Shown: piece by piece, positions 1-8,974 of the stretch | Position numbering within the stretch: the stretch's first letter is position 1 | Layout of the letters: every line of letters starts with the position of its first letter | NCBI GenBank assembly: GCA_028821775.1 | Contig: JAPKFB010000010.1 | Coordinates: forward strand, 1-64,000 | DNA: 64,000 nucleotides | Origin: Roseibacillus sp. | GTDB taxonomy: Bacteria > Verrucomicrobiota > Verrucomicrobiia > Verrucomicrobiales > Akkermansiaceae | Reading direction: 5' to 3' | Made by a program: the position numbers and the translations under genes | The notes under the pieces: generated by a model | What the model was told of the DNA's origin: nothing | Seen by the model: only the letters and a program-made list of their open reading frames with translations | The model's database searches: none

Positions 1-10
1 AAAGGCAGAC

Positions 11-2728
11 CTACCTTTTCAATTCCATGGAAATGATTTCGAGGCCGCTGAGCTGAGTGGGACCGGTGTGAGCGACGAGATCGAGTTTGATGCTGCCGGA
101 GGACTCGATTCCGGTGAACGACTTGGTAGTTCCGATCATTTTTCGTCCGGAGGGGACGTCCCTCGCGACCGGGTGACCTTGCAGATGGATGTCGGAGCTG
201 CGCCTTTCACCGGTGGGATTGGCAAAGGTGAGATGAACGCGGTATTTACCGGGCTTCAGGCCGCTGACGGTGATTGATTCGAGGCCTTCGATTCCTGAGG
301 CGGCAACCCACGGCCAGCCCTCGCCACCCTTCATCCAGAGGGAATGGTGATAGTAGGTTTTGGGTTTGGCGGGAACAGTTTTGATGGCGATGTCGGGTGA
401 GGGTCCGCCGGCGCTGGGGTAGTCGAGCCAGAGGGTGCCGCTCTCGGTCATGCGATCGGCCGGAGCGCCGAAGTTGATTCCGATGCGCTGGATTTTGCCG
501 GCGAGTTGGTCCCTGGGGATCGCGCCCCAGGTGGTCCACTGTTCGTGAGTTTGCGGTAGACTGTACAAGGAGAGGCCGGTAGGAAGCGGGTAACTGCAGG
601 TGCAGCCTTTGTAGAAATAGGGCAGGTTGAGTAATCCGTTGGCGGGGATGACGCTGTTGGTGCAGCCTGAGCGCGGCCCGCTGATGTTGATGGTGCCGCT
701 ATCGATGCGCTTGTCGTAGAAGGCGGCGGTGCCGGAACGCATGGTGTAGATATTGCCGTAGTCGAAGCCGCCGTCACAACCGTAGCTCTTGGGAAAGACG
801 CGTGGTTCTGTTTCACCGGTGAGCGGATTCTGACGATAGCCCGCTACAGGGGCCTTGGGATTCCAATCATCCTTCTGAGCCGGGGGCCGGTATTGGCTCG
901 GTTGGACGGTCTTGAGATCGACCTTGGCAAAGGGTCGCCTTTTCAGGAGGTGGGTTTCGTCGTCCGTGAGGATGCGACCGGTGTAGACATCGGAAAAGAT
1001 CGGTGGCAAGAGGCGGTAGTCAACGCGGCGCTCGCGGGTGGAGGCGTCGAGCCAGTCCTTGGTTGTGGAGATCATGACGCCGTCGATAAACTTCGGCTGC
1101 GGCGAGCGTTTGAAGTGCCCGAGGGTGTCGTCGAACCAGAGAACTCCGAGCGGAGCTTTCACGAGCGCGTCGGGGCTGGCCGAGAAGTCGCCGTGATAGT
1201 TGGTGCTGCCGGGGAGCGCTCCGTCCCGGGTGGTGGTTTGAAGACCGGTGGCGGACTGCATGATGAGTTTGCCGCCATAGGGGCGGATGGACTTGAAGAC
1301 GCGATCGCGGGAATCCAGCGAAATGCCTTGGTGGGCGAAAATGAAGTTCGCAAAATAGGGGGGCATTTCAAAGGTGGCTGGTTCAGCGAGGGTGACCGCG
1401 ACGCGGGAACCGCAGAGGCCAGAGCGGACGAGTTTGCGACGGAGATCCGCCACCCGGACAGGGTCGGAATCGACCACGATGAGGTGGAGCTTGGTCCGCG
1501 CGGCAAGGTGGCGGAGGGTGTCCAGGGTGGGAGCTCCGAGGAAGACGGCATAGCCGTGGTGGGAAGTGGTCGCGAGCAATTTGCGGGAGAGCGTGGTCGG
1601 TTCCGCGGGCCCGGCTTGGTCGAGGGCATGATGGCGAGGTTCCTTGCGATCGGATTTTCCGAAGGCATAGAGTCCGCCTGAAACGGTGGAGAGGAAGAGC
1701 TTTCCATCCGCGGCGATCATGGAGTGAATCTTGCCGGGGACTTTTGGGAATCCTTCCTTGAATCGAAAGACCCGTTCCGCGGCACGAATGGTGGTTCGAA
1801 CTTCGGGTTTTCCCTCCGCCCGCAATCGATCCTCGTGGCGCATGACGTTGATCCCCATGTCGGCGAGGAGGCTTTTCCGTTTGGTCTTTTTTTGTGCGGA
1901 CTTGCCTGGAAGAGAGGCGTACCAGCCGCCGGGATAACGGCCCCCGAGGGGGAGTTTGAAATCCTTGAGCACGCCGGTCTTCAAGTCGAAGCGGCCGGGG
2001 TAGGCGTTGCTGCTGGGAACCACGAGGTCCTCACCGTCGATCAAGAGGTAACCCTGCGGCGCGATGCCGCCAAGCGCGACGGCATTGTGGGGTTGCTGGC
2101 CGTAGAGGTGTCCGGAGCTGTCGTTGATCCAGATCTGCCTGCCGGTGGCGGCGTCGAGACAGTAAATGAAGACCCCTTCAAACGGCCACACGCCGGCGGC
2201 GAAGTAGACGCGGTCGTCATTGAGAACCGGGCCGCCGCGGATCGGCCAAACCGAGATGAGCCGGTTATTGCCGAGGAGCTTGCGATTTGAGGGGACGGCT
2301 TGGAATTTCCAAACCGGTTGGCCCGTATCGGCGGCGACGCAATAGAAGGTGCCGTCATCGGATCCAAAGAGGACGCGGTCTTTCCAAGCCACCGGAGCGA
2401 GTCGCACCGGTCCCCCGGTGAAGCATTGCCAGAGTTGCGCTCCGGAATTGGTGTCGTAGGCAGTGACCTTGTCTTCACAGTTGGAGGAGAGGAAGAGTCG
2501 TTGGCCACTCACGATCGGTTCGTAGCCGCCATCAAATTGGAGTCGAACATCGTCGAAGGCAGGCAGTGGTTTCGGCAGGTCTCGCTGCCAGAGAAGCGCC
2601 AGCTCAGCCGGAAGCTTCTGAGGGCATTCCGCAGTGCGTTCAACATCGTAGCGCCACATCGGCCAGTCGGCAGCGGGAACGGGAATTGCGGTGAAGGCAA
2701 GAAAGAGAAGACAGAGTGTGCGGCTCAT
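11..2728 (-). CDS. Secreted PQQ-like beta-propeller protein with an embedded methyltransferase-like segment
   Basis: The track ORF is 1020 aa, but its first 115 residues are low-complexity. I start at the ATG at 2728, which opens a signal peptide (MSRTLCLLFLAFTAIPVPAA) and gives 905 aa. After it come propeller blades typical of PQQ-like/quinoprotein families (VTAYDTNSGAQLWQ, FYCVAADTGQPVWKF, YCLDAATGRQIW). At about residues 375-490 the propeller is interrupted by a Rossmann/SAM-methyltransferase-like stretch (LHLIVVDSDPVRVADLRRKL ... GGKLIMQ). A later segment has conserved cysteines (CTCSYPLPTGLSLY). The C-terminus looks like a malectin/CBM-type beta domain (GKYRVHLTFANPTGE). Similar propeller-plus-methyltransferase proteins occur in Planctomycetes and Verrucomicrobia. 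The substrate is unknown and I see no evidence that PQQ is bound. The gene lies 223 bp downstream of a sulfatase on the same strand. Confidence 0.8.
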   Translation of the reverse strand: MSRTLCLLFLAFTAIPVPAADWPMWRYDVERTAECPQKLPAELALLWQRDLPKPLPAFDDVRLQFDGGYEPIVSGQRLFLSSNCEDKVTAYDTNSGAQLWQCFTGGPVRLAPVAWKDRVLFGSDDGTFYCVAADTGQPVWKFQAVPSNRKLLGNNRLISVWPIRGGPVLNDDRVYFAAGVWPFEGVFIYCLDAATGRQIWINDSSGHLYGQQPHNAVALGGIAPQGYLLIDGEDLVVPSSNAYPGRFDLKTGVLKDFKLPLGGRYPGGWYASLPGKSAQKKTKRKSLLADMGINVMRHEDRLRAEGKPEVRTTIRAAERVFRFKEGFPKVPGKIHSMIAADGKLFLSTVSGGLYAFGKSDRKEPRHHALDQAGPAEPTTLSRKLLATTSHHGYAVFLGAPTLDTLRHLAARTKLHLIVVDSDPVRVADLRRKLVRSGLCGSRVAVTLAEPATFEMPPYFANFIFAHQGISLDSRDRVFKSIRPYGGKLIMQSATGLQTTTRDGALPGSTNYHGDFSASPDALVKAPLGVLWFDDTLGHFKRSPQPKFIDGVMISTTKDWLDASTRERRVDYRLLPPIFSDVYTGRILTDDETHLLKRRPFAKVDLKTVQPSQYRPPAQKDDWNPKAPVAGYRQNPLTGETEPRVFPKSYGCDGGFDYGNIYTMRSGTAAFYDKRIDSGTINISGPRSGCTNSVIPANGLLNLPYFYKGCTCSYPLPTGLSLYSLPQTHEQWTTWGAIPRDQLAGKIQRIGINFGAPADRMTESGTLWLDYPSAGGPSPDIAIKTVPAKPKTYYHHSLWMKGGEGWPWVAASGIEGLESITVSGLKPGKYRVHLTFANPTGERRSSDIHLQGHPVARDVPSGRKMIGTTKSFTGIESSGSIKLDLVAHTGPTQLSGLEIISMELKR

Positions 2729-2951
2729 GGTGGATGGCGAATGCGGCAGGATCTCAGGTGGTGCGAGGGGGATCCCTGAGGCGGGGAACCCGCGCGAGCA
2801 AAATCTGAGCTCCCTTCTAGCAAGCTCCGGGACATGATCAAGCCCGACATGGGTGGGGGGAAGGTCCGGATCCCTCGAATGTTCCAGAGGTCGGGAGGGC
2901 CTCAGCGCCTGCAGTTCCAGGCTCGGCGGCGAGAGGCTTGTGATCCTGCGG

Positions 2952-4364
2952 TTACATGCCCGCAATGCGGCGGCTGCCGACGTCGGTGGAGTGCATGACG
3001 TGGCTGTTGAAGCTCTCCAGCACAAGCTGGGCCTTGAGTTCGCGGTAGTCTGAGTGATCCCAGAGATTTTCAAATTCGTGGGGGTCGTTTTCGAGATCGA
3101 ACAATTCTCCGAGATTTTCCCGATGATAGGTTACCAGTTTGTAGCGCGCAGTGCGGTACATGGTTGCGAAGGAGGCATTGCCCGCACAGAACTGCTTGGC
3201 AAGGGCGTCGAAGTACTCCGAGCGGACGCTCCCGCGATGATGGTGGGGGGAGAGTTCGCCGGACAGGATGGGAGTCAGGCTTCTACCCTGAAAGTAATCG
3301 GGGATCGTGACGCCAGCCAGGTCGAGAATGGTCGCGCTCATGTCCAGGAGTTCGACCAGGGCCTTGCTCTGAGTCCCGGAGGCGATCGTGCCCGGGCAGT
3401 TGAAGATGAGGGGGACGCGAACAAGTCCCTCGTAGAAGCGGCATCCCTTGAGAAGGAGGCCATGATCACCGAGGGCCTCGCCATGATCGCTGGTGAAGAT
3501 AATCACGGTGTTCTCGCGCTGGCCGGTCTCGTCCAGATGCTGGATGATGCGTGCCAGCTGGTCGTCGATGAGCGCGATCATGGCGTAGTAGAGCGCCTGG
3601 ATCTTTTTGGCGTCACGTTGTTCCGGGGACTGGGCTTCTGTTTGAAAGTCGATCGGGCTCAGCTTTTTTTGGGCCGCAAGATCGCTCTCGCGGAAGTGCG
3701 GCCCGGGCATCGCTTCCGGGTCGAAGCGGTCGGCATACTCTCTTGGAGGGACGAAGGGCGGATGGGGGTCGTAGGGATTGATGTTGAGCATCCAGGGTTT
3801 CCCGACGGTGGCCGCTTGATCAAGGAATTCGAGGGCGCACTCGGTGGCCCAGGTAGTCTGGTGGAACTCGGCGGGCACGTGATCCTCGTGTGCACGCATG
3901 GCGTCGAGATCGCCGCCGCGCTCGTGTACCCAGTCCGCGTAATGGTGCCCGGTTTTCCAGTCGTCGCGTGGGGCGTGGCTGAACTTCCAGTAGGAGAATC
4001 CGTCGTCAAGACGGGGCTCGGTCCGCACGCCGGCACTCTGCAGGTGGAACTTCCCGACCAGGCCGCAATGATAACCCGCCTCGGCCACCAGCTTGCTGAT
4101 CAAGGGAGGATGGTTGACCAGGGACTCATTGCCGTTGCGAGTGCTGTGGGCCCGGCTGGGGTAGAGGCCGGTCATGAAACTGGTCCGGCTGGGAGTGCAG
4201 ATCGGGCTTTGGCAATAGGTGTGGGTAAAGGCGGTTCCTCCGGTGACGAGGGCGTCGAGAGTGGGTGTCTGCACGTGTGGATTTCCCAAGGCGCCGATTG
4301 TGTCGAAGCGTTGTTGGTCAGTGCAGTACCAGAGGATATTGGGTCGATTGTTTGCGGGGAACAT
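2952..4364 (-). CDS. Sulfatase (formylglycine-dependent, Cys type)
   Basis: A 470-aa sulfatase of the alkaline-phosphatase superfamily, expected to hydrolyse sulfate esters. The N-terminal metal-binding strand reads RPNILWYCTDQQRFD. The formylglycine motif is CTPSR, with the modified Cys at residue 56, followed by a basic continuation toward GLYPSRA. The second metal site is TSDHGEALGDHGL. There is no obvious N-terminal signal peptide, so it may be cytoplasmic or exported by other means. It starts 24 bp after tctA on the same strand and is probably cotranscribed with the Tct genes. That context suggests desulfation of an imported organic acid or sugar, which is inference. Length and motif order are normal for the family. 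Confidence 0.9.
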   Translation of the reverse strand: MFPANNRPNILWYCTDQQRFDTIGALGNPHVQTPTLDALVTGGTAFTHTYCQSPICTPSRTSFMTGLYPSRAHSTRNGNESLVNHPPLISKLVAEAGYHCGLVGKFHLQSAGVRTEPRLDDGFSYWKFSHAPRDDWKTGHHYADWVHERGGDLDAMRAHEDHVPAEFHQTTWATECALEFLDQAATVGKPWMLNINPYDPHPPFVPPREYADRFDPEAMPGPHFRESDLAAQKKLSPIDFQTEAQSPEQRDAKKIQALYYAMIALIDDQLARIIQHLDETGQRENTVIIFTSDHGEALGDHGLLLKGCRFYEGLVRVPLIFNCPGTIASGTQSKALVELLDMSATILDLAGVTIPDYFQGRSLTPILSGELSPHHHRGSVRSEYFDALAKQFCAGNASFATMYRTARYKLVTYHRENLGELFDLENDPHEFENLWDHSDYRELKAQLVLESFNSHVMHSTDVGSRRIAGM

Positions 4365-4388
4365 CGGATGCTTTGGATGGGGAGAAGT

Positions 4389-5858
4389 CTAGCGGTCGTG
4401 CTTGGCGGGGAGTTTCCGCTGTTGGCGGAGAGACCACCCGAGGAGCAGGGCCGCTACGGCGATGAGGATAAGCGCCCCGGGGCGGGAGAGCAACGGCCAC
4501 CAGCTGCCGCCGGAACTCATCAGGGCCGTGACCATCGCCTCTTCGCCGAGGGGCGTGAGCACAAATCCGATCACAAAGGGGGCGAGAGGGATTCGCCAGT
4601 GGTCGAAGAGAAAACCGAGGAATCCGAAGCCGAGCATGACCCAGACATCAAAGAAGCGGTTTGCGAGAGCGAAGGATCCGAGGACGCAAAAGGCGGCCAC
4701 TACGGGCATGAGGTAGGGCCATGGGACACGGGCGAGACGCGCGATGGGACGGGCGGCGAGGAGCATGATGGCGAACATCGCCACATTGGCCCACAGGTAG
4801 CTTGAGGTGATGGTGCCCACTACGGTGGGGTTGTTCTCGAAGAGCATGGGGCCGGGTTGCAGTCCGTGGATCACAAAGGCGCCGAGCAGGATCGCATCGA
4901 TCACACTGCCGGGAATGCCCAGCGCGATGAGGGGAACGAGAGCTCCGCCCACCGTCGCGTTGTTGGCGGATTCCGAAGCCACGATGCCCTCCTCGCTTCC
5001 CTGTCCGAATCGCTCCGGAGTTTTGGAGGTGCTGCGGGCGGTTGAGTAGGCGACCAGGGAGCCGATATTCGCGCCGATCCCAGGGAGAATGCCAACCCCG
5101 GTGCCAATGGCGCTGGAACGCAGCAAGTTGAGGAGCTGTGCTCGCCATTCCCTCCACCGTAGAATCAGAGAGGAGGCCGGGAATCCGTTGCCCTCCTCGA
5201 CGGGGAGGGGAGACTGGGGGGCGAGGACGCGGCTCAGGGCGAAGAGCCCGATCAGCACCGGCAGGAGCTTGAACCCGTCGTCCATTGCACTAAAGCCGAA
5301 GGTCAGTCGGATCTCCCCTGTGCCGGGCGCAATTCCGGGCAGAGCGCAGAGGATTCCGATCGCACAGGAAAGTGCGCCCCGCACAGGGGAGGTGCCGCTG
5401 ACTCCGATCACAAGGACCAGGGCCATGAGCACGAGCGCGACATACTCGAATGGACCGAGGGCGGTGGAGAGTTTGGCGATCGGCCGGGCGAGCAGAACGA
5501 GGGCTCCCCAAGAGAGAAAACCTCCGATGAAGGACGCTCCGATGCCGAGTGCGAGGGCGCGAGAGGCGTGGCCTGCCTTGGTCATGGGGTATCCGTCGAG
5601 AGTCGTGATGACGGAGGCGGGCGTGCCGGGCATGTTGAGCAGGGTGGCGCTAATCAGTCCGCCACTCACGGATCCCACGTACATGGCGACCAGGAGCGTG
5701 AGGGCGGCGGGACCCTCCATGTTGAAGGTTAGCGGTAGCGACAAAGAGATCAACATTGCTCCGGTCAGGCCCGGAATCGATCCGACAATGATGCCAAGGG
5801 TGACGCCCAAGAGGACGAGCAAGGGGAGCGACGGGTGACTGAAGATTTCGAAGATCAT
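4389..5858 (-). CDS. tctA: Tripartite tricarboxylate transporter large permease TctA
   Basis: The large integral membrane subunit of a TTT-family transporter, which moves organic acids across the inner membrane with a periplasmic binding protein (TctC) and a small subunit (TctB). I use the ATG at 5858 (MIFEIFSHPSL), giving 489 aa, rather than the longer ORF, because it sits 2 bp after the preceding stop and matches TctA N-termini. The family signature GIIVGSIPGLTGAM is near the N-terminus, and a second copy of the motif (GILPGIGANIGSLVAYSTA) lies in the middle, as expected of the two TctA halves. About 11-12 hydrophobic segments are visible. It ends at LRQQRKLPAKHDR. The upstream partner is the TctC-TctB fusion. 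Confidence 0.92.
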   Translation of the reverse strand: MIFEIFSHPSLPLLVLLGVTLGIIVGSIPGLTGAMLISLSLPLTFNMEGPAALTLLVAMYVGSVSGGLISATLLNMPGTPASVITTLDGYPMTKAGHASRALALGIGASFIGGFLSWGALVLLARPIAKLSTALGPFEYVALVLMALVLVIGVSGTSPVRGALSCAIGILCALPGIAPGTGEIRLTFGFSAMDDGFKLLPVLIGLFALSRVLAPQSPLPVEEGNGFPASSLILRWREWRAQLLNLLRSSAIGTGVGILPGIGANIGSLVAYSTARSTSKTPERFGQGSEEGIVASESANNATVGGALVPLIALGIPGSVIDAILLGAFVIHGLQPGPMLFENNPTVVGTITSSYLWANVAMFAIMLLAARPIARLARVPWPYLMPVVAAFCVLGSFALANRFFDVWVMLGFGFLGFLFDHWRIPLAPFVIGFVLTPLGEEAMVTALMSSGGSWWPLLSRPGALILIAVAALLLGWSLRQQRKLPAKHDR

Positions 5859-5860
5859 GG

Positions 5861-7189
5861 TCAGGGGAGATCGATGACAAGCACCTCGGTAAAGAGGAAG
5901 AAGCAGCCCCACGCGAGGAGGGCACCGACTCCGGTCAGGAGAACCATGCCTCGCCGCGATCGTGCGCCAGCCGCCATTCCCATCAGGGGAATGAACCCAG
6001 CGGTAGCGACCGCATAGGGGAGGTTGAGGAATTGCATGGCGAGCACGTAGGCCGCGAGGACCGCGAGGGTAACGGCGAGGTAGCGTTGGTTGGTAGTCCC
6101 TTTTGCGGGCGAGGGGTGCTTGCGGGCGAGCACTCTCGCCACCGCTATTGCCATGAGCACCACGACCGCGAGAACAACCGGGACGACCGGGTCGGGAAGC
6201 CCTTGGTAGCGGACGAGGGCCGCACCGCGGAAATCGGCCTCCCGCGCGCTGAGATGCTCGTCCAGGGGTTGACCTCGCAGGAAGAGCGGATCGACTTTGA
6301 GCTCCTTCAGCTTGTCACGCACGTAGTCGGTCCGGATGGCGGCCTCAAGGGCATCGGCGAGTTCTTGCACCGCCGCAGGGGGAGTCGACTTTGGCGCCCA
6401 CCAGTACTGCACGTGAGTCATCACCACCTCGTATCCGTCCTCGCGAGCGGTCGGCAAATTGGGGAGATCCGGGTGGCGCTTTGATGCGAGGCTGGCGAGG
6501 GCGCGGACTCCTCCCTCCGCGAAGCTGGTATACTCCGCCATCGAGAACGGCGTGGCGTCGAGGTGTCCCCCAATGAGATCGTTGAAGCGTTTTGATCCGC
6601 CACCACTGGCCACGAAACGGAACTTGGCCTCTCCGGCCGCAAGCTCCAGTTTCCGTCCTGCGAAGTGGGTGGGCGTGCCCTGAGCCATTCCGAACAGAAC
6701 GCGATCCGGGTTTTTGGTCGCGGCCTCCATGAGGTCCTTGAGGGATCGATAGGGAGAGTCCTTCTGGACGCAAATCACCAATGCGGATTGTCCGGTGGCG
6801 GCGATCGGACGAAAGGCCTCGGGGCCAAAGGGGACCCGGCCGGAGTATTTCGATGAGAAAATGCCTTCGTGCAAATTAAGGATCGTGTAGCCGTCGGGTT
6901 TGGCATCGCGAACTCTCCGGCTCCCCACCGTTCCTCCTGCTCCCGGGACATTGATCACAACCATGGGCTGGGGCAGCAGATTGGCGTCCCGGATTGCCTT
7001 CTGCATGATGCGGGTAAAGGTGTCGCTTCCTCCTCCGGCGGGGAAGGGGACCACGACCTTGAGCGGTTTGCGGGGGAAGCGATCGGCAGTGGCCACCGCT
7101 TCGCCATCACGTTGCCGACATGCGCTCATCGCGAGGGTGAACACGAGGATCGTGAGACTCCAGAGGAGATGCCGAGCAGGACCCTTCAT
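5861..7189 (-). CDS. Fused TctC (binding protein) - TctB (small permease) of a tripartite tricarboxylate transporter
   Basis: The start is the ATG at 7189 (MKGPARHLLW), which opens a lipoprotein-like signal (TLAMSAC) and gives 442 aa. Residues about 30-310 are a TctC/Bug-type substrate-binding protein (KVVVPFPAGGGSDTFTRIM, NVPGAGGTVGSRRV, FGMAQGTPTHFAG). From about residue 330 the chain continues in frame into four hydrophobic segments (VVPVVLAVVVLMAIAVARVL onward), ending in VLVIDLP, as TctB proteins do. TctC and TctB are normally separate polypeptides, so this one would tether the receptor to the membrane subunit. The stop of the sulfatase remnant is 1 bp upstream and tctA starts 2 bp downstream. 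The fusion lies in one open frame with no sign of error. Confidence 0.85.
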   Translation of the reverse strand: MKGPARHLLWSLTILVFTLAMSACRQRDGEAVATADRFPRKPLKVVVPFPAGGGSDTFTRIMQKAIRDANLLPQPMVVINVPGAGGTVGSRRVRDAKPDGYTILNLHEGIFSSKYSGRVPFGPEAFRPIAATGQSALVICVQKDSPYRSLKDLMEAATKNPDRVLFGMAQGTPTHFAGRKLELAAGEAKFRFVASGGGSKRFNDLIGGHLDATPFSMAEYTSFAEGGVRALASLASKRHPDLPNLPTAREDGYEVVMTHVQYWWAPKSTPPAAVQELADALEAAIRTDYVRDKLKELKVDPLFLRGQPLDEHLSAREADFRGAALVRYQGLPDPVVPVVLAVVVLMAIAVARVLARKHPSPAKGTTNQRYLAVTLAVLAAYVLAMQFLNLPYAVATAGFIPLMGMAAGARSRRGMVLLTGVGALLAWGCFFLFTEVLVIDLP

Positions 7190-7190
7190 C

Positions 7191-8117
7191 TCAGTTGCCG
7201 ATGAGCCAATTCTCCGGCGCGACGAAGTCCTTTTTTCCTTCGAGGAAGTCGGGGATGCCCTCGATCTTGAGGTGTCGGTGAACACGAAGTTTTTTCAACA
7301 TCGCAGCAGTACGATCCGGTTGGGCGGAGGCCAGGTTGCTCTTCTCACCGGGATCCCGATCAAGGCCAAAGAGTTCGATCCGTGGACCCTCCTTTCCTGG
7401 TTTGGCGTCGAGGACGCTGTCCTTGGCGACGATCAGTTTCCAGGAAACCTCGTTCAGGGAGATCTGTTTCGGTTGGCCCTGAGCATAGTAGCTGAACCAT
7501 TCGCGGGTGGAAGCCTCGGGTTCGCCTCGAATCACCCCTAGGAGATCGCGCCCGTCGAGCGGCATCGACTCCTTGACCTGTGATCCCGCGATCCGCTTGA
7601 GGGTGGGATAGATGTCGATGTATCCGGTGAGGGTCCCGATGCTGCGCCCGCCCTTGATGCAGTTGGGCCAGCGAACAAGAGCTGAGGTTCGGATGCCTCC
7701 TTCGTAGACGGTTCCCTTGTCCGCCCGCCAGGGGCCGTGGTCGGCCCGGCGCGTGATGCCGCCGTTACTGATGAAAAACAGGACGAAGGTATCGTTCGCG
7801 ATCGTGCGCTCGTCGGTTCCAAGTCCCCACTTGCGCCACGGAGTGATCACGGATTCGCCCATTCCATAGCGGATAGGCCACCGTTCGGTCATGAGTCCGG
7901 CGCGGATCGGTGAGCAGAGAGGGGCGCCGTGGAAGTTGCTCAAGCGCACGCTCTGGGCCGCGAGGTGATCGAGGCGTGGGGGGGCGGCCTTGTCCGTAGT
8001 CGCCGCTGGTAGGGAGGAGGATGCCAAGGAGAGGAAAGCCCAAGCCAAGCCGGCCAAGAGATGGCAGGGACGTGTTCCAGGAGTAGGGAAACGAAACCCA
8101 TTCGGCGGTGGTCGCAT
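7191..8117 (-). CDS. Internally deleted arylsulfatase remnant (probably inactive)
   Basis: A 308-aa in-frame ORF that starts with a plausible signal peptide (LLAGLAWAFLSLASSSLPAA) and then enters arylsulfatase sequence in the middle of the fold. The N-terminal metal-binding segment is missing. The formylglycine region is present as APLCSPIRAGLMTERW (CxPxR, but Ile where Ser/Thr is usual). After DERTIAN the chain jumps to DTFVLFFISNGG, skipping roughly 200 residues of a normal enzyme. The usual SDNGG metal motif has lost its Asp. The C-terminal part (GTVYEGGIRTSALVRWP, PLDGRDLLGVIRGE) is well conserved. Both deletions preserve the frame. It lies directly upstream of the Tct genes. I expect no sulfatase activity. 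Confidence 0.75.
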   Translation of the reverse strand: MRPPPNGFRFPTPGTRPCHLLAGLAWAFLSLASSSLPAATTDKAAPPRLDHLAAQSVRLSNFHGAPLCSPIRAGLMTERWPIRYGMGESVITPWRKWGLGTDERTIANDTFVLFFISNGGITRRADHGPWRADKGTVYEGGIRTSALVRWPNCIKGGRSIGTLTGYIDIYPTLKRIAGSQVKESMPLDGRDLLGVIRGEPEASTREWFSYYAQGQPKQISLNEVSWKLIVAKDSVLDAKPGKEGPRIELFGLDRDPGEKSNLASAQPDRTAAMLKKLRVHRHLKIEGIPDFLEGKKDFVAPENWLIGN

Positions 8118-8446
8118 GGCATCTCAACGGTGTGATGGGTCGGGCTCCCAAGTCACGCTCTGACTCGCAGTGGGCTCGCGTTTTGTTGAGAACCGCGGGC
8201 GAGGGGGGAATCCCCGGAAAGATCCTACGTGGAGCTGAATGGCCCAGGGTGGTGGCCTCGGCCTGGGTATTCTGGAGCGTTTTGGTCTTCTCCGGGAAGC
8301 TCGCGGCGGAGACCTTGCCTACATTCTACCCCTGTGGAAATACCCGGCAAGCGGTTTAAGGGCAGCGACTTAAGCGTTGGTTCTCTTCTTCTTGTTTTGC
8401 AGAGGAGGGCTCTTCCCGGGATGCGCTCGCCGCCAATCAATTTCAG

Positions 8447-8897
8447 TCAAATGGGGCAGCAGGTGAGATCATTTGCTTGCGGGAAGGTTCCAAGAACCAA
8501 AGACCAAGTCGGTTGTTTTCGCTTCCCGCTGTCCACGGGGGCCTTCTGCTTCACGATGCCGAACCCACTGGATAGAATGTGCTTCCACTCGAAGGCCCTC
8601 ACGGCATTCTCATTCATGTGGACTGGGGTGATCGATTGGGTGGGTGGAGCGGACTTCTTCCGGGCCCGCGCCAGCATTTCCTTCCTCGATTTCCGGCAGG
8701 CGGTGAAGAAACCGGGGTCCACGAGCATGGGTTTCTTCGTCATTTTCCGAAAGCTCTGATATCCCGCTGCCACGTTCGCGATGGTGGGAGAATCGAACTT
8801 GGGTTCTGACCGGTTGGGAAGTTTCTTCCTCACCGCCGGAAGCAAGAATGATCCCAAGCACGAGAAGGACGCCAAGAATTGGCAGGCAGAGTCTCAT
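8447..8897 (-). pseudogene. Frameshifted secreted cytochrome P460-like gene
   Basis: Two overlapping minus-strand frames together look like one gene. Frame one (from the ATG at 8897) encodes a clean signal peptide, MRLCLPILGVLLVLGIILAS, and then loses protein character. The neighbouring frame, ending at 8447, carries the body: TIANVAAGYQSFRKMTKKPM, then VDPGFFTACRKSRKEM, MNENAVRAFE and GFGIVKQKAP. That pattern recalls secreted P460-like proteins (P-V-x-V-D-P, C, x-MN-x-x-A, IVKQK). One frameshift near 8820-8850 would join them. No CxxCH haem motif is found before the stop, so the C-terminus may also be lost. Family assignment is tentative. 8118-8446 on its 3' side holds nothing else I recognise. 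Confidence 0.4.
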
Positions 8898-8974
8898 CAG
8901 GTCGAGAATGACTTGAAGTTATTAGGCGAATGTCACTGCTCTGTAAAAATCATCGCGGGGAAAGGGGCGTGAAT

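Noticed and set aside
3054-4805. 583-aa plus-strand ORF opposite the sulfatase and tctA
   Set aside because: Antisense to two well-supported genes, with composition typical of a mirrored frame.
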